42,353 nt of DNA. It comes from an uncultured bacterium. Its GTDB lineage: Bacteria > Bacillota_I > Bacilli_A > RF39 > UBA660. The notes beneath the pieces were generated by a model. The model was not told the origin of the DNA and searched no databases. It saw nothing but the letters and a program-made list of their open reading frames with translations. Shown here in pieces: positions 33,637 to 42,353 of the stretch. The DNA is taken from positions 1 through 42,353 of the forward strand of contig CASEYV010000007.1 in NCBI GenBank assembly GCA_949292245.1. The letters run 5' to 3'. Every line of letters starts with the position of its first letter. The first letter of the stretch is position 1. A program made the translations under genes and the position numbers.

Positions 33637-35403
33637 ATGACTTTTGATGAAAAAGCTTTAAATGCAATTATAGATTGCTTTGTATCAGTTTACGGAGAAA
33701 AACATCGAAAAATAATTGCAGAAAAAATAAACAATTGCTTGATATTGTTATGCGGTTATAAATCTTCGGAAGAAAGAAAAGTAATCAAGAATAGAATCAA
33801 TCAAAAATATTTAATTATTTTTACTGAAAAAATTAAAAAGATTATAAACTTATCTTATAAAGAATTTATATTTTTATTTGGGGATAATCTTTTTGAAAGC
33901 AATGATATGATTGGAGCATTTAGCTCTACATCTCAAAAAATAATGGATATGGAAGCTAAAAGTAGAGCTGCACAATTTAATAAAAGACAAATATTACAAA
34001 CAAGAAATGAATTTTATAGTCTTTTTTCTAAAACTATTAGTCCTGATATTGCTGATAAATTGATAAAATTATATGATGAAACTATAAATCAGGCAAAAAA
34101 AGAATTTTTTAATGAAGCAATTAATTATGAAGAAAATAAGACCAAATTGGATAATTATGCTTTTTTAGAAAAACCTTTATTTAATCGAAATTTTTATGAT
34201 TTTGAAAATCAGCAACATAATGGAGTCCAACCTAATTTTATAAAAGACCAAAATGGAAATATTAAGCTTTTTCCAATTATAAATTTTTCAATTGTAAAAA
34301 ATAGTATGGCAAATATTTTTGGCTCTCCAGATTATTTCGATGTATTATTAATACACGAAATTAATCATATAATTGGGATGCATTTATTAAGTTATGAAAA
34401 TTCTGATAATTATACTATTCAAATGGGATTAATTGAAAGTTGTAAAGGCGATAATAAAACAAAATATCATTATATGGATTATATTGATGAAGTATTTAAT
34501 CAAAGTGTAGCAAAAAAAGTAACAAAATTACTACACAGTAAAGGAATATATTTGATAGATGATCCTAATAAATCTCAAATAGAAGATTCTTCTTTATATG
34601 AAATGGGCGAATTTTTATTAAAAGGCTTTTTTGAATTATTCTATAACGATATATTGGAATTGTATAATTCACCTGGTGGGTTAGATAAATTTTATTCTAA
34701 AATAGATGTAACAGAACTTACGTTTTTAGGTAAATTATTGCATGAGTATTTAAAACATTCTGATATTTTAGATATAAAAGATTCAGAAAATTTAGAATAT
34801 GAAAAACGCGCTAAAGAGATTATGGATAGAATAAAACATAATTCTAAAAAAGATAAAATATACGAAGTTGTATCTTTATTAGATTTAAATGATTTAAATG
34901 ATATAACTCCTGAAAAGATAAAATTTGCTTATGAAGAAACTTTAAATATTTTTAATGAACTTGATAATTTAGAATTAAAAAATAAAATACATTTTGTTTT
35001 ATTAGAATCATTAAAATATGCTTTGGAAAACATAGAAGAAGTAAAATCTATACAAGGAATTACTACAAATAAAACTAATGCTGAAATGTATGGCATACAA
35101 AAGATAGAAATATTTAAAACTTTAAATAAAAAGAATCCGTTAATTTTAAATACAATTGTCACAAATTTAGAAGCATCAGGAATTAGTGTTAATAATATAA
35201 TTAAAACAATACACTCTTTAGAATATGGTTTAGTTATTCCTGGTGTTATGCGAAAATTAATAGAATTATTTGGAGAAAACACCTATCTAACTTTGATGAA
35301 ATTTAATGAAACTGAACAAAATGATTACGAAACAAGAGAAACATTGTGTAGTCAACTTGAAAATAGTATTGTAAGTATTCTTAATAGTCAAATTAGAAAA
35401 TAA
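33637..35403 (+). CDS. Large HExxH putative metallopeptidase (element cargo)
   Basis: 588 residues without signal peptide or membrane helices. LLIHEINHIIGMH at about residues 237-249 contains the zincin motif HEINH. About 40 residues later YIDEVFNQSVAKKV offers a third-ligand Glu, as in gluzincins. The N-terminal about 200 residues are helical and charged; the C-terminal about 250 residues are also helical. No larger family is recognised. It has its own TATAAT (33612-33617) and ribosome site, and a terminator just downstream, so it is a self-contained cassette within E2. A defence, toxin or host-modifying role is only a guess. Confidence 0.6.
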   Translation: MTFDEKALNAIIDCFVSVYGEKHRKIIAEKINNCLILLCGYKSSEERKVIKNRINQKYLIIFTEKIKKIINLSYKEFIFLFGDNLFESNDMIGAFSSTSQKIMDMEAKSRAAQFNKRQILQTRNEFYSLFSKTISPDIADKLIKLYDETINQAKKEFFNEAINYEENKTKLDNYAFLEKPLFNRNFYDFENQQHNGVQPNFIKDQNGNIKLFPIINFSIVKNSMANIFGSPDYFDVLLIHEINHIIGMHLLSYENSDNYTIQMGLIESCKGDNKTKYHYMDYIDEVFNQSVAKKVTKLLHSKGIYLIDDPNKSQIEDSSLYEMGEFLLKGFFELFYNDILELYNSPGGLDKFYSKIDVTELTFLGKLLHEYLKHSDILDIKDSENLEYEKRAKEIMDRIKHNSKKDKIYEVVSLLDLNDLNDITPEKIKFAYEETLNIFNELDNLELKNKIHFVLLESLKYALENIEEVKSIQGITTNKTNAEMYGIQKIEIFKTLNKKNPLILNTIVTNLEASGISVNNIIKTIHSLEYGLVIPGVMRKLIELFGENTYLTLMKFNETEQNDYETRETLCSQLENSIVSILNSQIRK

Positions 35404-35521
35404 ATTTTTTATATACTTCATTTACTATGTTGTTAGATATAGTAAAAATAAAATTAATAATATATTTTAGATTATTAAAACTAAAAATATAATGAAAATG
35501 AATTTTGCAAACAATAGCTAT

Positions 35522-35553
35522 AAGATTATCAAAAAATACGATAATCTTTTTTG
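35522..35553 (+). terminator. Terminator of the metallopeptidase-like gene
   Basis: Stem AAGATTATC/GATAATCTT with a 9-nt loop followed by TTTTTT. Confidence 0.85.
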
Positions 35554-35595
35554 TATAAGAAAAATTGTTGTATTATCTAGTATATTTTTAGGCTT

Positions 35596-35962
35596 TTAAT
35601 GTACATTTTTGTGTACACGATATTTTGATTTTTTTAAATTTATGTACATACTTAAGAAATCAAAAAAAACAGGATAAGTATGTCTGACAAAACAACTCCC
35701 CAGTGGGGAGTTAGCCCTATTTATAAGGGGTTGTAATCTTTTTTATTGTCTGACAATTTTATTATTGTCTGACTTATGTCATACTATATTTTTAATAAAA
35801 ATGCCTAAAAAAGGCTATTTGTCAGACAAAAGTATAACAAATTTGGATATTTTTTATAGTAAAAATACCCCCAAATATACATCATTTTTCAATTTTAAAT
35901 TTCATTTTTTTGATTTTAATGTACATTATTTTCAAAAAAAATTTAAAATTTGTGTACATCAT
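35596..35962. repeat. Repeat cluster: GTACA boxes, TGTCTGAC repeats and competing hairpins
   Basis: No gene lies here. Five GTAC boxes (35601, 35613, 35644, 35921, 35953) flank a core in which TGTCTGAC occurs at 35680, 35747 and 35766 and its inverse GTCAGACA at 35821. The core also holds a perfect hairpin AACTCCCC/GGGGAGTT (loop AGT) near 35693-35711. ACAACTCC there can pair instead with GGGGTTGT near 35727-35734, so two structures compete. A replication or transfer origin, or an end of an IS200/IS605-type element, are possible readings. Confidence 0.5.
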
Positions 35963-36528
35963 TTAATATTAAAATTAGGTATCATTACAGGTATAGGATG
36001 TACTGGAATTTCTATAACTCCATATTTTGTTATCGTTTTAAAGTTATTATTATTAATTATTGGAATTATTTTTAATGGTTCATTAAATCGATTACTTCTA
36101 GTATATTTTAATTGAAATTGATTATTACTAATTTGTTTTTTTTCTACTTCTTGATAATCAATTGGATAATATAATTGTAATTTTTTAATATATTTTTTTA
36201 TCTCATCTTTAGTCATAGGTGCACAAGTTTCTATTTGAATATTATTATCATTAGCAGAAATATCTTTATAACAATTAATTGCATTTTTGTTAAATAGATT
36301 AGCATATTCTTCAATAAATGTTTTTCTAAAATTTATTTACTTTATTTCTAAGTCGTTATTATCTTTTTTTAAAACTTCTATTGATTCAATATAATCCATC
36401 ATCAGATTTTGCTTTTCACTAATCGAAAGATCATTCCATTTAATCTTAAACTTGTCTTGATAAAAAAGAATAGTCATAGATTTAATGCTTTCTAAATCTC
36501 TTTTTAACATTATATCTTCAAAAGTAAA
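35959..36528 (-). pseudogene. C-terminal remnant of a large serine recombinase
   Basis: The minus strand reads FTFEDIMLKRDLESIKS...WNDLSISEKQNLMMDYIE, which matches [20 protein letters not shown]...[18 protein letters not shown] of the E1 recombinase. After DNNDLEIK there is an in-frame TAA (36337-36339), and INFRKTFIEEY continues in the same frame, again matching the intact enzyme ([10 protein letters not shown]). Everything N-terminal, including the catalytic domain, is deleted: the preceding gene ends only about 35 nt away. The last about 80 residues align poorly. Confidence 0.75.
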
Positions 36529-36562
36529 CTAAATAGTATTTTAAAAGTGTTTTTAAAATATA

Positions 36563-36826
36563 TTAATTAATTTTATTTGCTTTAATATGCCTTTCCAATT
36601 CATTTAAAGATATAGTAATATAAGCATTTTCACAATTATTAAAGAATAAATAAGTTATTTCATTAATAATTAATTTATGTGGTTCAATATAAGCAAGATT
36701 AGTTTTTGAGATATGAATGATATTACCTTTAATAATTTTAGATTTAATATTAAGAAATTTAAGTATATTTTTTATCCGTCTTTCTAATATCTCAACAATA
36801 TCTAATTGTTCCTTTATTATCTGCAT
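36563..36826 (-). CDS. E2 junction-proximal small protein
   Basis: 87 residues, paralogue of the 41589-41864 product. Both share a helical start, an IIKGNI or IINGSI strand, KTNLxYIEPHKxII and a closing L-E-x-hydrophobic-I helix. Each lies just inside the right end of its element and upstream of the recombinase (here a remnant). That position fits a recombination directionality factor or a regulator of integration, but the fold is not recognised. GGAG lies 10 nt ahead of the ATG. Confidence 0.65.
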   Translation of the reverse strand: MQIIKEQLDIVEILERRIKNILKFLNIKSKIIKGNIIHISKTNLAYIEPHKLIINEITYLFFNNCENAYITISLNELERHIKANKIN

Positions 36827-36852
36827 GACTAATCAACTCCTTTCGAGCAAAC

Positions 36853-36978
36853 AAAAAAAGTTAACCGAAATTAACCCTTCATATATAAAAGTCGATTAGT
36901 TCGACTAATTTCCCTCTGGTGCGAGTGTCGTAGTAATTTACAACTTTCTCTCAAAGACGATTGATATAAAAATCAATC
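36853..36978 (-). repeat. Junction module B (between E1 and E2)
   Basis: On the minus strand: hairpin GATTGAT/ATCAATC (36959-36978), CACCA (36917-36921), 11 nt, palindrome GTCGATTAGTTCGAC (36891-36905), then terminator GTTAA/TTAAC with seven T (36853-36875). Same order and same 11-nt spacing as modules A and C, with a diverged palindrome. Confidence 0.75.
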
Positions 36979-37009
36979 ACTATAACAATAATACCATCAA
37001 AAGACAAAA

Positions 37010-37029
37010 GTAGCAATATATCTTGCTAC
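37010..37029 (-). terminator. Terminator closing the E1 gene set
   Basis: Stem GTAGCAA/TTGCTAC, 7 bp, loop 6 nt, followed on the minus strand by TTTTGTCTTTT. It lies 44 nt past the last E1 gene. Confidence 0.8.
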
Positions 37030-37072
37030 AATTATTTTTTAACAATTATTTAGTAGAATATAAATTAATATG

Positions 37073-37291
37073 TTAATCAAGTTTTGAAAATTCTATTATT
37101 AATTGTCCTAATAAATTTTGATCTTCAACTTGTATAACTTCATCGTTCAAAATTTCTCCAATAATATAATTATTAAAGTCATCAAGTTCTGCTAAATAAA
37201 CGTATTTTTTTTCATTAAATGTTAACATATTAACCATAGCATACTTTTTATTATCATCTAAAGTCAAAATATAGTCTTTATTATTTTTCAT
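37073..37291 (-). CDS. Small DUF1292-like protein of E1
   Basis: 72 residues, acidic: DYILTLDDNKKYAMVNMLTF then KYVYLAELDD and IIGEILND strands. It resembles the N-terminal half of the 93-residue product at 169-450 (LTLDNNQEYIVGSI). It overlaps the preceding membrane gene by 4 nt. Function unknown; the recurrence of the gene pair is the informative point. Confidence 0.6.
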   Translation of the reverse strand: MKNNKDYILTLDDNKKYAMVNMLTFNEKKYVYLAELDDFNNYIIGEILNDEVIQVEDQNLLGQLIIEFSKLD

Positions 37292-37626
37292 CTTTTCTTG
37301 CCTCCGGATAATGTGTCACTTATTTCTGTTTCATTTCCTTTTTTGTTATAAAGTTCTTGTAAGTGATTAATTAACTTTGGCGTTACAATTCCGTGTGATA
37401 CTATTTGAGTTACTAGTCCTAAGGAAACAGGAACAATAGAAAAATCACCACTAGATAAAATTGAACTATAGGTTGCCATTCCAACAAAACCAATAGAGGT
37501 TGAAGCAACAATTCCAATTATACCTCTACTAAAACTTTTTGCATCCTTAACTTTTTGTAACTCTAAATCATTAGTGGGTTCAGTTACATTTGTTATTTTA
37601 TGTTTCATAATAATATCTCCTGACAC
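37288..37626 (-). CDS. Small membrane protein of E1
   Basis: 112 residues with two hydrophobic segments (about 35-56 and 62-84) between a charged N-terminus and a polar tail DTLSGGKKR. The true start is probably the second ATG (MKHKITN, six codons in), which has the better spacing to the GGAG upstream. It is the membrane half of the pair with the DUF1292-like gene. Not recognisably a holin. Confidence 0.6.
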   Translation of the reverse strand: MSGDIIMKHKITNVTEPTNDLELQKVKDAKSFSRGIIGIVASTSIGFVGMATYSSILSSGDFSIVPVSLGLVTQIVSHGIVTPKLINHLQELYNKKGNETEISDTLSGGKKR

Positions 37627-37669
37627 AAATTATTATACCATACTTTTTTTAAATTTTTACTTTTTTTAA

Positions 37670-39058
37670 TTAAATTTCCATTTCAAAATCATCTTTTTCT
37701 TTTTCATAATCGTGATTTTTGCTATATTCATAAGTATCTTGTAAATCTTCAAAGGTATCTTTCTCAATAATTTTCTTTGAATATAAATCTTCTGCAACGT
37801 CCATATATTGTTCTCGTTCTTTTTCCTTTCCAAATAGTTTATTTTTTATAAAAGATATTACTTTTAAGAATTTATCTTTCCAAAATGATAGTGATTGTCT
37901 TAAAGAAAGATTTTCCTCTTTTAAATCTTTGATTTGTTTATCTTTGACTTTACTATTTCTAGTTAATGTATCTGCTCTTAATTGTAATGCCTCGTTATTT
38001 TCAGTAAGAGTTTGTATTTGTTTATGATTTTCTTTTATTTCATCATCTACGTTATTGAGAGTTATAGAAAGTGTTTGAATATTTTTATATTCATCATTTG
38101 TTTTATCAACATGATTGATATACTTTTCAATTTTGTCTTTATCTTCTTGTTTTAAAATATAGTTATCTTTCTTAATTAGTGTTGGTTTTAAATCACTTAT
38201 TATTTCTTTAACTTCTTTTGATTTATTATCAAGTTCAAAAGATTTTTTATTGGCTTTATTTAAGTTTTCTTGATTCTTTTCTAGTTGTTCTTTCATTTCC
38301 ATATAATTATCCATTTCAGCTATATGATAATCTCTATTTCTACCTTTTTGTTTTTTCTTCAAGGAGTTAGTAAGATTATATTCTTTATTAAAAGATTCAA
38401 TACATAAAATTCTCATTTTATCTTGTAATTTACGAAGTGATTCTTTTGTAAAAACATCACTTTTACCAACTTGTTTACTCATGCCATTTTTACCACCAAC
38501 TTTAATTGGTACACCTACGATATGAAGATGAGGGCTTGTTTCATCATAATGAATAATTGCACTTGCTATTTTAAAGTTTGGTAGCATTGTTTCTAAATCA
38601 ATAACTTGTTCTTTAAAAACATTCGTCATTTTTTTCTTAAATTTCAAATCTTTAGTATCCCAATATTTTTTATTTCCTAGCTCAATAATAATTTCACAAG
38701 CTAAATCGTTTTTAGAGTTATTACTAACGTGAGTAAAGTAATCTTTTATTTTTCTATTTTCTCTTGTTTGTTTAGAATTATATTCTTCTTTTGCTTCTTC
38801 AAATTCTTCAATATATAATTTTTTAACATCATCAACTAGAGAAGAACTACCACGTATTATTTCAATATCTTCTTGTTTATTATCATATTTTCTATAATTA
38901 TGATTATCTACCTTTGTTAGTCCACCTGCATTTTGTATTGCATTATTGCTTTTAGAGGTTGTGCCACTTACATTTGATTTTGCACTTGCTTTACTACTAT
39001 TTTTCTTGTTTTTATCACTACCTAAATGAAATGAATATGCTAATTCTATAATAATCAC
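37670..39058 (-). CDS. mobV: MobV/Pre family relaxase
   Basis: 462 residues. HNYRKYDN (about residues 53-60) matches the HNxR motif I of MobV relaxases, and ASAIIHYDETSPHLHIVGVP (about 163-182) is the metal-binding motif III HxDExxPHxH. The C-terminal half is a long coiled coil. It would nick oriT and lead a DNA strand during mobilization. The annotated GTG start lies only one base from AAAGGAG, so translation may begin a little later; the exact start is unresolved. Confidence 0.88.
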   Translation of the reverse strand: MIIIELAYSFHLGSDKNKKNSSKASAKSNVSGTTSKSNNAIQNAGGLTKVDNHNYRKYDNKQEDIEIIRGSSSLVDDVKKLYIEEFEEAKEEYNSKQTRENRKIKDYFTHVSNNSKNDLACEIIIELGNKKYWDTKDLKFKKKMTNVFKEQVIDLETMLPNFKIASAIIHYDETSPHLHIVGVPIKVGGKNGMSKQVGKSDVFTKESLRKLQDKMRILCIESFNKEYNLTNSLKKKQKGRNRDYHIAEMDNYMEMKEQLEKNQENLNKANKKSFELDNKSKEVKEIISDLKPTLIKKDNYILKQEDKDKIEKYINHVDKTNDEYKNIQTLSITLNNVDDEIKENHKQIQTLTENNEALQLRADTLTRNSKVKDKQIKDLKEENLSLRQSLSFWKDKFLKVISFIKNKLFGKEKEREQYMDVAEDLYSKKIIEKDTFEDLQDTYEYSKNHDYEKEKDDFEMEI

Positions 39059-39384
39059 GCTCCTTTATTTTTTATACTTTGGTTATTAGTTAAAACTTGG
39101 TTTTTGAGAGTATATTTTGTTATGACAAAATATTTAACCCCCTAGGTATTTTGACGCAAGCATCAAAATAACCTCGTGGGCTAGGAGTACCTAGAACCCT
39201 TTCCTTTATTCCATATTGTTTTAAAACTTCGTAATAAAACAAAATTACATAAAGCATTGATGAAAATATTTTATATTCATCAAACATTTTCTTGTATTAG
39301 TCTAATCACTTTCATTGAAACTTTGTTTCAACAAAACGTGCGTTAGACATATTAACTTTTTGAAAAAAGTTAGCAAAAACTTTT
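39059..39384. other. Intergenic region with oriT-like inverted repeats
   Basis: No gene. 39145-39173 is a strong hairpin: TATTTTGA/TCAAAATA, 8 bp, inside GGT/ACC. It is nested in CTAGGTA (39142-39148) and TACCTAG (39188-39194). Position directly upstream of the relaxase gene makes it a candidate origin of transfer. Farther right TTGAAAC/GTTTCAA (near 39313-39329) and AACTTTTT/AAAAAGTT (near 39353-39370) hairpins follow the recombinase and may terminate it. Confidence 0.55.
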
Positions 39385-41348
<1,964 letters not shown>

Positions 41349-41384
41349 TTTTATCATCTCCCTTTTTCTAATTTTTCAAAAAAA

Positions 41385-41429
41385 GAGGGGTCAAAACTAC
41401 TAGCACCAAAACTAATATTTTGACTCCTC
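41385..41429 (-). terminator. Terminator between leader peptide and recombinase
   Basis: Stem GAGGAGTCAAAA/TTTTGACCCCTC followed by TTTTTTT on the minus strand, ending about 30 nt before the recombinase start. Confidence 0.85.
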
Positions 41430-41480
41430 AAATAAGACATTTAATTCATTTGATAATTCGTATATAAATTGTTTAATCAT
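41412..41480 (-). CDS. Putative 22-residue leader peptide
   Basis: MIKQFIYELSNELNVLFEES followed by KY. Good ribosome site (GAAAGAAAGG, 6-7 nt spacing). No codon run points to one amino acid, though it is rich in Glu, Leu and Asn. It probably acts through its translation rather than its product. Confidence 0.5.
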   Translation of the reverse strand: MIKQFIYELSNELNVLFEESKY

Positions 41481-41588
41481 AGAAGTACCTTTCTTTCCCC
41501 TAAATAAAGACGATACTGCTTGTCATTTATTGACGAATATGATACATCATTTTATTTGATCTGTCTAGTATTTAAGGACTAAATGCCC

Positions 41589-41864
41589 TTAATTTTGGCT
41601 TTTAATGTAGTTTTCAAGTTCATTTATCTTAATTTTTCTACTTAAATTATTGATATAGATTTCATTAGAATAGTTAAAAGCAAGAAATACATTATTTTTG
41701 ATTATTATTTTATGTGGCTCAATATAACTTAAATTAGTTTTATCTACTTTTCTAATACTACCATTTATAATAGTTGGAGTAGTATTACAAAAATCACATA
41801 TTATTTCTAATCTCTTTCTTAACGATTCTTCTACATCAATTTCTTTCTTGGTAATATTTATCAT
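41589..41864 (-). CDS. E1 junction-proximal small protein
   Basis: 91 residues from the ATG at 41864, chosen for AAAGG nine bases ahead. A helical start (EESLRKRLEIICDFC) is followed by beta strands and KTNLSYIEPHKIIIK, then a final helix INELENYIKSQ. Paralogue of the E2 gene at 36563-36826, in the same place next to the junction. It could control excision direction or recombinase expression; no known excisionase motif is visible. Confidence 0.65.
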   Translation of the reverse strand: MINITKKEIDVEESLRKRLEIICDFCNTTPTIINGSIRKVDKTNLSYIEPHKIIIKNNVFLAFNYSNEIYINNLSRKIKINELENYIKSQN

Positions 41865-41899
41865 AGACACCAACCTTTCTTATGATTTTTTTCTATACG

Positions 41900-41971
41900 A
41901 AAAAAATCAATCATTTCGATTGATTTCTATATATCAAAGTTCGAATAGTTCGAACAGATTCGTCAATGGTG
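41900..41971 (-). repeat. Junction module A (tmRNA/E1 border)
   Basis: After the tmRNA CACCA end (41967-41971) come 11 nt, palindrome GTTCGAATAGTTCGAAC (41939-41955), and terminator AAATCAATC/GATTGATTT (41904-41926) with seven T. The 17-nt palindrome is identical to that of module C, 8.5 kb away. Confidence 0.8.
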
Positions 41972-42324
41972 GAGTAGAGGAGAGTCGAACTCCTGTCCAA
42001 TATGTCCTATTATACAATATCTACAAGTTTAGGTAGATTTGTATTGTCCTAATTAAATGGCTCTACACTAACCTAATAATTAGTAAGTTTAGTAAAATTC
42101 GATATATTAACCTAAACAATTAATATATTATATCTTATATTTATGAACCCCTATCTTAACCTATAAGAAAAATTAAGTAGAAGTGCTCCCATTATCCTAT
42201 AAATTAGGCAAAAGCAGGAGCGAAACTATAATTAGTTTCGTCATTTAATTTTAATTTGCATTTTAGGTATGCCTACCACTTGCAATCATATCTAGTAACA
42301 TATGTCGAAACCATGTGCTACCCC
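41967..42324 (-). ncRNA. ssrA: tmRNA (ssrA)
   Basis: 358 nt, full length. 5' GGGGTAG pairs with CTACTCC ahead of ACCA, with the hallmark GGTTTCGAC after the 5' stem and a TTCGACT T-loop near the 3' end. The tag frame ends GCTCCTGCTTTTGCC-TAA (stop 42206-42208). Read back it gives KLKLNDETNYSFAPAFA after a TGC or alanine-type resume codon near 42257-42262. The -10 TATAAT is at 42333-42338. It rescues stalled ribosomes and tags their products for proteolysis. Its 3' end is the integration site of E1. Confidence 0.97.
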
Positions 42325-42353
42325 ATGCAATAATTATACCAAAAAAAAGGCTA

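Larger units (their letters stand above)
33440..36917. mobile_element. Element E2: decayed integrative element
   Basis: About 3.5 kb bounded by junction modules C and B. It carries a paralogue of E1's junction-proximal gene in the same position and orientation, a stump of the same recombinase family, a repeat cluster and one large cargo gene on the opposite strand. With its recombinase destroyed it can no longer move by itself. Boundaries are inferred from the repeats. Confidence 0.6.
41385..41480 (-). promoter_or_regulatory. Leader-peptide attenuator of the recombinase gene
   Basis: A 22-codon reading frame (ATG 41480, stop 41412-41414; MIKQFIYELSNELNVLFEES then KY) has an AAAGG ribosome site. 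Its last codons form the 5' arm (41418-41429) of a terminator whose 3' arm is 41385-41396, 11 of 12 bases paired, followed by seven T. A ribosome reaching the leader's end would cover the 5' arm and let transcription pass into the recombinase gene. Confidence 0.65.

Noticed and set aside
35765-36115. Plus-strand 116-codon frame across the recombinase remnant
   Set aside because: It lies partly in the repeat cluster and partly antisense to the recombinase remnant; no ribosome site and no family resemblance.

Overview
The window is very AT-rich DNA from a Gram-positive, anaerobic Bacillota. It most resembles the small-genome, mostly uncultured gut Bacilli/Mollicutes-like groups; this placement is inferred from gene content, not from a database match. 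Supporting signs are strong Shine-Dalgarno sites, a Phe T-box leader, whiA/yvcK, an [FeFe]-hydrogenase-type protein, a GerQ-like spore coat protein and a two-part tmRNA end. truA ends in TGA, so TGA is a stop here and the code is the standard bacterial one, not the mycoplasma code.

Regions. (1) 1-5623, all minus strand: a tightly overlapping operon-like run of yitT-type membrane gene, yvcK, whiA, two decayed EcfA-like ATPase genes, truA, and a membrane/DUF1292-like gene pair. (2) 5737-10638: gerQ-like gene, an NPSTG-tailed surface protein, a TetR/[FeFe]-hydrogenase/membrane thioredoxin operon, a TtcA-like PP-loop enzyme and TspO. (3) 10687-19773: an unknown frameshifted gene, pheST behind a T-box, a dicarboxylate symporter, a SipW-like signal peptidase, the pncA-pncB NAD salvage operon and tRNA-Cys. 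(4) 19875-31258: a helical-bundle protein, envelope proteins, a holin/endolysin/PH-domain/LysM cluster, a MarR plus heterodimeric ABC exporter operon, and a collagen-like/beta-helix surface protein. (5) 31259-33440: an IS fragment, an unknown protein and a transglutaminase-like protein. (6) 33440-41967: two integrative elements stacked in tandem at the 3' end of the tmRNA gene (41967-42324).

The most interesting part is region 6. Three copies of one junction module (rho-independent terminator, 15-17 nt palindrome, exactly 11 nt, then TGGTG) lie at 33.4, 36.9 and 41.95 kb and divide it into a 5.0-kb mobilizable element E1 and a 3.5-kb decayed element E2. E1 holds a small junction-proximal gene, a large serine recombinase behind a leader-peptide attenuator, an oriT-like hairpin, a MobV relaxase and two small genes. 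E2 holds a paralogue of the junction-proximal gene, a recombinase remnant, an odd repeat cluster and a HExxH putative metallopeptidase. Each element brings its own palindrome and terminator, so the tmRNA always regains a 3' tail. The recombinase reading frame is broken by one base in an A6 run directly ahead of its catalytic serine. Two other genes in the window (11.3 kb and 31.2 kb) also appear one base short, so either sequencing undercalls or real slippage/phase switching should be considered.
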